In this document: positions 36,401 through 45,450 of the stretch, piece by piece
Layout: every line of letters starts with the position of its first letter
Numbering within the stretch: position 1 is the stretch's first letter
NCBI GenBank assembly: GCA_973895155.1
Contig: OZ316893.1
Span: 27,032,001-27,096,000, forward strand
DNA from: Marsupella aquatica
Lineage: Eukaryota > Marchantiophyta
Reading direction: 5' to 3'
DNA length: 64,000 bases
Program-made: the position numbers and the translations under genes
The notes under the pieces: model-generated
The model's database searches: none
Seen by the model: only the letters and a program-made list of their open reading frames with translations
What the model was told of the DNA's origin: nothing

Positions 36401-38215
36401 CCAGATTGGCCTGAATGGCAAAAAACTATAAATGGAGAATTAGGTTCCCTACTCAGCAGACACACTTTTGGCCCAATCGAGCCAACACCGCAAGACGTAC
36501 ACCTAATTGGCTACAAGTGGACATTTGTCCGCAAAAGAAATGATAAAGGCCAAGCGGTACGCTACAAAGCCCTTTTGGTAGGGAAAAGATTTACCCAACA
36601 ACCGGGAATTCATTACGATGAAACTTACTCACCGGTTATGGATAGCACAACATTCCAATACCTTATCGGATTTGCCATTTTCCATAAACTACAAATGCGA
36701 CAACTGGATGTTGCAACCGCATATCTATATGGAACTTTAGACACTTGTCTATACATGCGATCACCTCCTGAGTTGGAGCAACGACGCCGAGCTTTAGCTC
36801 AAGGCGCTAAATCGCATATTCCATATTTACATAAGATTATAACACAATTATCTCAAGTTACACCTCATGTATCATCTACACATATAACTCATAATAAAGA
36901 CACCGCTGTGTCAACCGTATGGAATACTCGCCGCGGACTAGCTATCCGCGTGTTGAAGGCATTATATGGCCTGAAACAAAGTGACAGAGTATGGTATCAA
37001 AGATTTACTGATGAAATGATTACCATGGGTTTTACCCATGTTGCAATTACCCCATGTTTATTTATTAAACATATGGATGACGAATATGTCATCGTTTCTA
37101 TCTATGTTGATGACTTAAACATATTTGGGACACCCCAAATTATCGAAGATACTATTACTCGTCTTAAATCAACATTTGAGATGAAAGATCTTGGACATAC
37201 AAACTTTTGCTTAGGATTACAACTGGAGATCTTACCTACTGGCATGATGCTCCATCAAACCACACAAACCGAAAAGATCCTAAAACAGTTCAATATGAAC
37301 CTAGCACACCCATTGACGTCACCAATGGTTGTACATTCATTAGAAAACAATACTGATGTTTTTATCCTAAAATAGTTCAATATGAACCTAGCACACCCAT
37401 TGACGTCACCAATGGTTGTACGTTCATTAGAAAACAATACTGATGTTTTTCGCAAACGCGAAGAACATGAATCACTATTAGGACCAGAAACTCCGTATCT
37501 TTCTGCGATAGGAGCATTAATGTATCTAGCAAATCAGACACGACCAGACATTGCATTTGCAGTTAACTTACTAGCTAGACATAGTGAAACTCCCACAGCC
37601 AGACACTGGAATGGAGTTAAGCACGTATTTAGATATCTACATGGAACCACTAATACCGGGTTATTTTATCCATTCGGTGCAAACCACGAGCTCATAGGAT
37701 ATGCGGATGCCGGATATCTCTCCGACACTGATACCGCAAAATCCCAAACTGGATACATTTTTACCATAGGGGGTACCGCATTTTCTTGGAAAAGCGTGAA
37801 ACAGACCCTAACAGCAACCTCATCGAATCACTCAGAAATCTTAGCTCTACATGAGGCTAGTCGTGAAACCGTTTGGTTACGATCCTTTATAAACCATATC
37901 AACACCAAATGCGGCCTACCACCACTAACGAAGCCTACTAACATTTTTGAGGATAATGCAGCATGTATACAGTAGATCACGAAAGGATTCATCAAAGGCG
38001 ATCGCGTGAAGCATATAGCTCTGAAATTTTTCTACACCCACGAGTTACATGGAAAAGAGATCAACATTTTGCAGATTTCAAGTGCAGACAACTGTGCGGA
38101 TCTCTTCACCAAATCACTACCACCATCAGTTCATCACCGACACTGCCAGGCGATAGGACTACGGAGCGTGCGACGCATGATGACCGTGGAGGCTGCTACT
38201 CCACATGATACTTGA
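33420..38215 (+). pseudogene. Copia-1 gag-pol polyprotein, nonsense-mutated
   Basis: Gag opens near 33420 (in-frame ATG also at 33444, MTNLEKLTFPALEIDGGNYL). Then follow an RGG-rich stretch, a CCHC knuckle (CHECGMTNHLARNC near 34377-34418), protease (IIDSATTHTIL near 34625), GAG-pre-integrase and integrase (HADVCGPI; TLRVDNAGEF; HFQNGLAEAVIKQL), reverse transcriptase (LDVATAYLYG; YVDDLNIFG near 37106) and RNase H (YADAGYLSD; SNHSEILALHEA). The frame is broken by one ~1-bp shift in the RGG region (about 34245-34255). In-frame stops are TAG 33669, TAA 33675, TAG 34463, TAG 34769, TAG 35615, TGA 36155, TAG 37373 and TAG 37973. Apart from the one shift, all pol segments stay in a single frame to TGA 38215, so decay is almost entirely by substitution. 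Confidence 0.93.
37277..37450 (+). repeat. 87-bp in-frame tandem duplication within Copia-1 pol
   Basis: Copy 1 (37277-37363) and copy 2 (37364-37450) are 87 bp each (29 codons) and differ at two positions. CAG in copy 1 is TAG in copy 2 (the stop at 37373), and TACATT is TACGTT. The duplicated protein segment lies between reverse transcriptase and RNase H (KQFNMNLAHPLTSPMVV). Confidence 0.95.
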
Positions 38216-38526
38216 TGATGCTGACGACATGATGCTGACGACCCATTGTTGAGACAGATGTTAAACTTAGATTTACTATAGCATCTAACTTTACTTAACA
38301 TTGACATTTATTACGACGAGGACTGTTAGACTGCACTCTTTTTCCTTTAGCACTCATATTTTTCTCTGCTACACTGGTAGAGTTTTTACTAAGCTAGAGT
38401 TGATAAAAGTTTTTTAACGAGACAATCTACCTCGCTTGTACTTATATCATGTATTTTCTATGAACATGATATAATAGATATAGTCTATGTTGTCTACATA
38501 GTTGTCACTATATATCCAAAGGGGAG

Positions 38527-38634
38527 TGTTAGACTCTACCTGGTGACCGGACGACCGGATCAGCCAGTCACCGGGCCGGCACCACTATATGTACCAAACG
38601 CCACAGGCTATACATGATTCATTCCATTATCACA
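38527..38634 (+). repeat. Copia-1 3' LTR, 108 bp
   Basis: Same length and termini as the 5' LTR, with a single mismatch. It is preceded by the polypurine tract and followed by the AACAT target duplication. Confidence 0.95.
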
Positions 38635-38659
38635 AACATGACATTTTTGTGGATACAAT

Positions 38660-39270
38660 AGACAAGAGTGACACTATTATCTAGTGAGAATCATTTAACT
38701 ACTCAGTAGTTAGAAGTTATAGTGTGCACTTAGAGAGAGACTAAAACATCATTAGTGACAAAGTAGCTAAAAGTTGTAGTGTGCACTTGGAGAGACTGAA
38801 ACATCTTCAGTGACAAGTAACTAAAAGTTGTAGTGTGCACTTAGAGAGACTAAAACATCTACAGTGACAAAGTAACTAAAAGTTGTAGTGTGCAAAAGTT
38901 GTAGTGTGCACTTACTTAGAGAGACTCAAACATCGTCAGTGACAAAGTAACTAAAAGTTGTAGCGTGCACTTAGAGAGACTGAAAAATCTTTAGTGACAA
39001 AGTAACTAAAAGTAATAGTGTGCACTTAGAGAGACTGAAACATCGTCAGTGACAACGTAGCTAGAAGTAGCTAGAAGTTAAAGTGTGCACTTATAGAGAA
39101 AAAAAGTAGCTAGACGTAGTAGTGTGCACTTAGAGAGACGGAAACATCTTCACTGACAAAGTAGCCAGAAGTTGTAGTGTGCACTTAGAGAGAGACAGTT
39201 TGGAAGGACAAAGTAGCTACAGTAGAAGTTGTAGCGTGCACTTAGAGAGAGAGACAGTTTAGAAGTGCAG
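38660..39270. repeat. Minisatellite, ~55-bp unit, about ten imperfect copies
   Basis: The unit is close to GTGACAAAGTAACTAAAAGT / TGTAGTGTGCACTTAGAGAGAC / TGAAACATC. Individual copies vary by small internal duplications (for example GTAGTGTGCAAAAGTT near 38885) and by AGAGAGAGACAG extensions in the last copies. It begins about 25 bp beyond the Copia-1 target site and ends near 39270. Confidence 0.9.
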
Positions 39271-39397
39271 TCAATTCACTGTACATTTTTGGGCCTTCGA
39301 TAGTACGCTGCTTCGACTTTATCGCCACGACCATGCCTCCACCGAGAAATGCCGATTCGTCGTGTAAATTGTCAAGTCAGTATGGTCCTGAGCATCG

Positions 39398-39559
39398 AGG
39401 GGCAGTAGGGGTACAACACCACCGTTCCGCTGCTGAATTTTCACAGTGGAGTGGAGCTTGCTGCCCACAACAGGGATGAGGGGCAGGAGGGGTACAACAC
39501 CACCGTTCCGCTGCTGAATTTTCACAGTGGAGATGAGCTTGCTGACCACAACAGGGATG
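39398..39559. repeat. 81-bp tandem duplication
   Basis: Two copies (39398-39478, 39479-39559) contain GGTACAACACCACCGTTCCG and CTGAATTTTCACAGTGGAG. Because 81 is a multiple of three, the minus-strand frame 39549-39319 carries a repeated 27-residue peptide (STVKIQQRNGGVVPLLPL). That frame has no recognisable family and may be incidental. Confidence 0.85.
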
Positions 39560-39565
39560 AATCGA

Positions 39566-40690
39566 TTTGCTGCTGAGATTGGAGCTCTCTAGCCATAGTT
39601 CATCGTCCGAGACGTCTTGATTAACAGTGAATTGATTTTAGCTCGAAAAATCCCGCTTTCTCTCGATCACTCCTTCATGTTCAGCTGATGATTTCGAAAG
39701 ATTTTGATCGTGAGAAGTTTACTACATTTTAGTCACGGGCTGGTGAGTAGATTTTTCACGGTCTCGCCGTGCTGAATTGAACTACTGTCTGTTTCTCTTT
39801 TCTGACTGGTTTCTTTGCCCGTAATCCTACAGTACTTGTAAAGTTTGCGCCATCCTAAGAAGTACTTCTATCTAGTGAATTCGTTTCAGATTTTCTGGAG
39901 GAAAGAGCAGTGTAATCGGGCTCCTCATGTACTGGTTAGGATTGGGCCTTGTCTTTATCTGACAACTACGCCGTTGATCTTGTCCAACTGATCTGTGGGT
40001 ATTCTATCGGTTCTTCATCGAATTGTGCGGCCTGAGGCTTTCTTTTAGGCAAAAGCTACTTTATCTTCGAGCACCTCTGCCACTCGTTTTGCTGTCCTCT
40101 TTCTAAGCCCGTTCCTTCCCCTCTGAATCCGTCGTTTTGCTGCTGAGATTGGAGCTCTCCAGCCCTAATTCATCATCCGAGTCGTCCTTGATATACCGTT
40201 AGCTGATTTTAGCTCGAAGAATCCCGCTTTCTCTCGATCAGTCCTTCAAGTTCACTGATGATTTCGAAAGAGTTTGATCGTGAGCAATTTACCACGTTTT
40301 GGTCACGGGTTGGTGAGTAGGTTTTTCTCGATCTTCCCGTTCTGAATCGAACTGCTCTATATTTCTCTTATCTAAGTTACTACGCCCGTAATCGACTTGT
40401 AAGTTTACGTCATCTTAAGTACTTCTATCTCGTGCCTTCGTTTCAGATGTTCTGGAGGAAAAAGAAGTGTAATAGGGCTCCAGGTGTATTGTTTAAGATC
40501 GTCCCTATCTGACAACCACACAGGTGATCATGTTCAACTGATCTCTCTTTTATTCTACCGCTTCTTCATCGAATTGTGCGGCCTGAGGCTTCTTTTAGGC
40601 AAAATCTACTATGTCTTCGAGCACCTCGGCCACTCGTTTTGCCTGTCCTATTTCCAAATCCGCCCTTCCCTTCTAAAATCAGTTTTGGTT
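39566..40690. repeat. ~570-bp tandem duplication
   Basis: Copy 1 (about 39566-40134) and copy 2 (about 40135-40690) align over their whole length. Shared landmarks are TTGCTGCTGAGATTGGAGCTCT, CCCGCTTTCTCTCGATCA, TTTGATCGTGAG, GGTGAGTAG, TTTCTGGAGGAAA (diverged), GAATTGTGCGGCCTGAGGCTT and TCGAGCACCTC. Several substitutions and small indels separate them. No protein-coding frame is shared. It could be promoter or untranslated sequence duplicated upstream of the TANGO2-like gene, about 1.1 kb away, but this is not shown. Confidence 0.85.
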
Positions 40691-40699
40691 CCCATCGAC

Positions 40700-41805
40700 G
40701 GAGATGCAGTGCCCTAAAGTAACATAGTGTAGAAAGCCCTGTCTTTTGATTCTTTGGTTCATCCTAGCCTTTAGAAGTTCAACTACTTGACACTAAGTTC
40801 GACGTAACAGAAAGCCGTCCCATATTTCTGTACGACAAACTCCTGTGTTTCTCCTTTTCTCAAAGCTCCATCTATCTTTGATATTGAGGGATGATTGAAG
40901 TGCTGTTTCGATCCATTTTGATGCTTACTTCAATCTCTTTAACTTTTTCCCGGATGTAGTGACGGCTTGAAGATGATGCAACGCCGAAAGAGGTGCTACT
41001 TGGAGAGAAAAGCTGCGCTCCTTCACCTGTCAGGTATTTGCATTGCAATTCCCAATCATCCATGACAACTCAGAATTAGAATTAGGCGTGGTGTGTGCCT
41101 GAGGACTTTTCCCCAAACCTTATCCATGGAATCTCGATATTGTTCGGTCCCATGGACTGTAGTTGAAAAGGTTAATTGTCTGGCCCCAGCATCCGTGAGC
41201 GAGTGTGCAACTGAAGAACGTAATTATGCCGCTTGTTTTCGAACTCTCTAGAGCAAAAAGAGCAAGAGCCGTCACCGTACCCTCTTTTTAACCTGTGTCG
41301 TTAGCAAAGAGGAGATTTGATCGCATGCGCCAAATAAAAACTTTTTGCCTAACAAATACGGAGTACTGCGTACGAAGACCATAAAATTTTCCACCCTTTT
41401 GAATGGCCAGTAGATTGTGGTCCGGAGATATTACAATATGTTGACTAGCACAAGTTCACTTCATTTCGATTGCAACAAATTGAATAGAGATGATGGGGAC
41501 AAGTCCATTAAATTTTCATTCCGAGAGGTGATCTAGTCAGATTTGGAGCAAATAACTTTACCAACTTTGGTCGCGAGGAGTTGGACAGTTTTGGGTCGCA
41601 AGAGGCTCAGCAAAGTTTTGCTAGCGGGATGCGATTTCCACAAGCTTACTAGATTGGATGGCCAGAAGATCTCAATCTGGTCTCATCAGATTGAACTGTT
41701 TTGGAATTCAAACCAGCTTCCCAAGCCTTGTGAGACCGAGAAGCCCAAGCGCGCAGGGAAGGTGTAGGGAAGGGTTTCTTCGTCTTACACAAGTGGACAG
41801 GCAGC
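40700..41805. other. Upstream region of the TANGO2-like gene
   Basis: Probable spacer plus promoter and 5' UTR of the gene starting at 41806. No confident TATA box or other gene. The long minus-strand frame overlapping 41649-42161 is a shadow of the TANGO2-like gene. Confidence 0.4.
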
Positions 41806-42708
41806 ATGTGCATTGCATTCTGGCTGCTGGACGAGCATCCAGCCTTCTGGCTAATCCTGGCTCTCAATCGGGACGAATACCTAGCCCGGCCGACTCTTCC
41901 GTTCCATTTCTGGGGAGAAGATGATGATGTCGGAGGAGGAGACAGAAGAGAAAAAATTCTCGGGGGCAGAGATTTGCTCAGTGGTGGCACATGGATGGGC
42001 CTCACGAAGACCGGCCGCCTCGCATTTCTCACGAATGTCCGTGAGAAAGGTTGGGATGATCGCCCCAAGCGCATCAGCCGAGGCGATCTCCCTACCCGAT
42101 TCCTCAGTGGTGATAAAACTCCTAGCGAATTCGCCGACATGATCGGGCTTGAGACCGACAATTACAACGGGTTCAACCTCGTGGTTGCAGATTTCACCCA
42201 TGGCGAAATGGCTTTCGTCTCCAATCGCCATGGCGACCACGACGCCGCCAACCCCACCGTCGTGCGGAAGGTCCACCCGGGACTGCACGCTTTGAGCAAC
42301 GGCACGCTGGATGGCAAATGGCCAAAGATGGAAAGGGGAAAGAAATTGTTCGCTGAGATCGTCGTCCTCCGGGAGGACGACGGTGTCAGGTCCGTGCCCA
42401 GCGACAATGGAAACTGCGTTGTACCGATCGTGCGGATTGTGGAGACGGTGCTCCGTGATGGGGTGCGGGCAAACGATGTCTCACCGCAGATGAGAGAGAC
42501 GAAGTGCGGAGAGGATTTGGAGGTTCCCTTGAGCTCCATCTTTGTGGAGAGGGAGGATGTTGGGTATGGGACTCGGAGCATGACTGTAGTCGGAATTCGG
42601 AGGGATGGGCTGGTGTCCTTGTTCGAGAGGTATTTGGAAGGCGGCGAGTGGAAAGATCATTTGTTTCAATTCCAAGTCGAAGATGGGAAGGGCAAGCTGA
42701 GTAATTGA
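41806..42708 (+). CDS. TANGO2: TANGO2/NRDE-family protein, single exon
   Basis: A 300-residue uninterrupted frame with the family's N-terminal MCI (here MCIAFW) and the signature NRDE at residues 21-24 in LILALNRDEYLARPT. Further conserved pieces follow: GGRDLLSGGTWMGLTKTGRLAFLTN, a GDLPTRFLSG-type segment, NGFNLVVAD, the Leu-Ser-Asn-Gly motif HALSNGTLD, and SSIFV...YGTRSMTVVGI near the C terminus, the usual family ending. TANGO2 proteins are about 270-300 residues, so this is full length. Animal TANGO2 is linked to Golgi organisation and haem/lipid or acyl-CoA handling; a plant role is not established from this sequence. The ATG at 41806 is chosen because MCI is the conserved start. Codon use is GC-rich compared with the flanks. 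It stands alone, with no overlapping partner. Confidence 0.93.
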   Translation: MCIAFWLLDEHPAFWLILALNRDEYLARPTLPFHFWGEDDDVGGGDRREKILGGRDLLSGGTWMGLTKTGRLAFLTNVREKGWDDRPKRISRGDLPTRFLSGDKTPSEFADMIGLETDNYNGFNLVVADFTHGEMAFVSNRHGDHDAANPTVVRKVHPGLHALSNGTLDGKWPKMERGKKLFAEIVVLREDDGVRSVPSDNGNCVVPIVRIVETVLRDGVRANDVSPQMRETKCGEDLEVPLSSIFVEREDVGYGTRSMTVVGIRRDGLVSLFERYLEGGEWKDHLFQFQVEDGKGKLSN

Positions 42709-42711
42709 GCC

Positions 42712-44425
42712 TCATGAGGCCATCTGTGTGCGAGCCAGTTCATTTCATCTTCCTTCAACCAGGTCGTCCTCGGATCATGAAGACAAACGCTTCAACGATA
42801 TCGTGGACAATCTCAATCCAGCTGAAACCCATTTCCGAGTCGGTAATCTTTGACATCCATCTGTGAATAATCTTATAGAAAAACGCTGTCATTTACTTTT
42901 CCCTTTAATTAAGTCGATCATACTATGTCGTAAAGTTCTTCTCAACCATGCGATGGATAGACAATCTCAGTCTGGCTGATGGTGGAGAATACATCTCGTC
43001 TTGGTGGGCATCTATGATAAAATCAATCCGAAATAGGTTTGTACGCCACACTACTATTGTGATCTGAAGGGTTTCAGCAATTTCAGGCAATGGATTATGA
43101 GCTCTGTTCGAGAACTGCCGTCCTTGCTCTCTTCCTTAAGCCCATATTCGGATCCTGGAAAGTTTTCAAAGATCGGCAAGGAGCTGAGTTCGTCCAGCTG
43201 ATTTCAGTCCATATGAGCAGTCCTCTCAAGGGTGGTGAGGTTTAAATGACTTAAATGTTTATAGTCCAGCTGTAGCTTTGTTCATATAATTCCCGTAACT
43301 TTCAATTTGTAAATAGAATCCTGTCTGTGACTGGTTTCACACGATTGACCAGCTCAGTCAATCAGGCACTTTAGTCTATTGATGAAGTTTATATTCACAG
43401 GGAACCAATCCTTCAATCTGTGATAGTGGTTTCCGGTGAAAGCTTTTCCATTAGAACTCAGAGAGAACTTTGAACCAAGTGTTCTTCAAGTCAATATGAT
43501 GGTCGTTTAAAAATGCGGGAAACTACTTCCTTCAACATTCCGTTCCATTCCACTCCTTGTCCAATCGATCAACCTGGACTGATTTCGTCATTGACCAAAC
43601 GGAATAGGGCTGAATCTGAGTAATTATGAAACTCTCGATTGAACAAGGATCATCCGCATATTTAACCGTTAAACTTTCGGCAAGATTTGTTGTAACTGCA
43701 TTTAATGCTTTAGAACTTCCTTGGCTTGGGAACACAAAGAACACATTTAAGCAAATTCGTTCATGGCTCTCAACTCTGTGGTTGCAACTGGAATCATCTT
43801 AACACTGATTTTCCTGCTATACTTGCTTATTCAACCCCGATTACTGTCAGAGTGATTTTCCTAATTTCAGTTCTGTATCCCATACTCAATTCCCTTAACA
43901 AAATTCTGTTGGGAAGAATTTTTTAATTTTGTTTAATTTTGTTTAATTTTGTTTAATTTTCTGTTGGGGAGATTGTAACTAGTTTGTCCTGCTAATGTAG
44001 CTTGTTATTCAAGGTTATGCTCAAGTACCACGAACAGGTTACATGCAGGTTTCATTTCAGGTATGCGAAACTTTTGACGCCCAAGCATGGTAAATGAGGC
44101 TTTGACATATGACATGGATGACGACCTTCAAGCTCGAAGACCGTCCTATTTACAGCCATCCTGAAAACTCTGGAATGACTGGAGCTTTCCATGATCAAAT
44201 TCCATCCACGACAGCCGTATTGTAGTAGTATTCTGTTCTCATCCTTCATTGTTTGCAATCAAAAATCACTAGCTGAGTCTTGGGTGAGGGATTCAAATGC
44301 TGAAGTGACTTTCGTCCTTGACGACCAACATATAAAGCGACACCGCAGAAGACACAATGAGCCCACGGATCTACAATATGAGTTGAGGGATTGGGAAGCA
44401 CAGAGCAGGTCCCCTCTGTTTTCTT
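42712..44425. other. Spacer with AT-rich short tandem repeat
   Basis: No gene recognised. Four copies of a TTTAATTTTG decamer lie at about 43920-43961. A minus-strand 70-codon frame at 43532-43744 contains YADD by chance or as a relic; it is too short and otherwise unlike a reverse transcriptase. Confidence 0.4.
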
Positions 44426-45450
44426 TTGGGCAACTACAATGGTACTAGACACTCGGTAATTGAGCTGGTGCAACTACACTTTAACACTGTCTCCATGGAG
44501 GCTTTTCAATATATGGGCAGGCGGATGGAGGCTTACTATCCTTCCGAACATGGCAGAGTGTACCATGCTGTCACACCACGGAGGAATTATGGTGGGGCAC
44601 ATGAAAGCCTAAGAAACGGCACTAATCCCGGCCACCCTTGGCACAGAAGAGCAGATGCCACTCACTGGAGCGACAACAGCCAGCAGATTTTCAATGGCAG
44701 CACCACATTGAGAACGACTTGTCCCAATACTTAAGGAGCCCTCCAGACAAGAGACGATGAATGGTTAAGATCTCACGAATGCCTACAAGTTGCAGCAAAT
44801 TCAGAAGATCAATGGCCGCCTAACGACTATGTCACAATGGATTGGTCTATCCATGAGGTAGCCATCACCACCAAACAGCTTTGGGACAAAGCCTTGATTT
44901 GCCACTTCGAAGATCGGGCACCGCTTCTTCACACTTTCAAAGAGTGGGTAGCGTCAGAATTGGAGTGTAAGTCTCATTGGCCTATCACGCATGTCAACTT
45001 TGTGGGGAAACGTTTCGTCTTGGTTGTAATTGAACGACTGGACCACAGGGAACTAGCTTTATGTCAGACTCCCTGGTTTTTTGAACCAGGAGCTGTATAC
45101 ATGTTCCCATGAGACCCTTCTTTTGGACATCTGGACTGAGACTTATAAACGTTGCTGTATAGACTGAAATACCTTCCAGGGCCTTGATTCTGGAGAATTG
45201 TAGGAAGACGTTGGCTGCATCATTGGGGAAAATACTATGTTACATGCAGAGTGATGATTTCCCTTCCTATCCCCATGATAGGGCATGCAACTGTGGGACA
45301 CGAGCAGGAAGGTCTCAGAGACCGTGGAAGTAAAACTCTTCCCGGAAGTGTCCAACTGGCAACCAGTGGTCTATAGGAACATTGGTTTGCATCGCTTCTG
45401 CTGCAACGGGCAAGGCCAATTTTAATGACTGCCAACAGGTAGGGTCAGAC
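44426..45450 (+). pseudogene. Broken retroelement ORF1 with DUF4283-like region
   Basis: The frame at 44837-45112 gives LWDKALICHFEDRAPLLHTFKEWV, then FVGKRFVLVVIERLDHRELAL and PWFFEPGAVYMFP followed by stop and DPSF. This matches the pattern of the DUF4283 domain found in ORF1/gag-like proteins of plant retroelements (alternating WxxALxxxF, an RFVL strand, a PWFF...PWDPSF ending). The TGA at 45110-45112 sits where the family has tryptophan. Beyond it, fragments in shifted frames (FWRI; WDTSRKVSETVEVKL; VVYRNIGLHRFCCNGQGQF) suggest the rest of the domain and a decayed zinc knuckle. The preceding frame 44426-44734 may be the N-terminal part. The element's ends were not found. Confidence 0.5.

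Larger units (their letters stand above)
31618..38634 (+). mobile_element. Copia-1: full-length Ty1/copia LTR retrotransposon, defective
   Basis: A 7.0-kb element bounded by 108-bp LTRs and flanked by a perfect 5-bp duplication, AACAT (31613-31617 and 38635-38639). The 5' LTR is followed by CGTTATCAGCACGAG in the primer-binding position. A polypurine tract (AAAGGGGAG, 38518-38526) abuts the 3' LTR. A purine-rich leader of about 1.7 kb precedes gag at 33420. The domain order gag, protease, integrase, reverse transcriptase, RNase H is that of copia. The LTRs differ at one position (A/G near base 49 of the LTR), implying recent insertion, but coding capacity is lost through premature stops. Confidence 0.95.

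Noticed and set aside
33669-37975. In-frame TAG codons in Copia-1 as recoded sense codons (amber readthrough)
   Set aside because: Copia-2 encodes ordinary residues at several equivalent positions, and the internal duplication shows CAG mutated to TAG. TAA and TGA stops and a frameshift also occur, so simple decay explains them better.
41649-42288. Long minus-strand frames (up to 170 codons) opposite the TANGO2-like gene
   Set aside because: They are shadows of a GC-rich coding region; the plus strand has the NRDE family motifs.
43532-43744. YADD in a short minus-strand frame as a reverse-transcriptase relic
   Set aside because: No other RT motif flanks it in any frame; a four-residue match is expected by chance.
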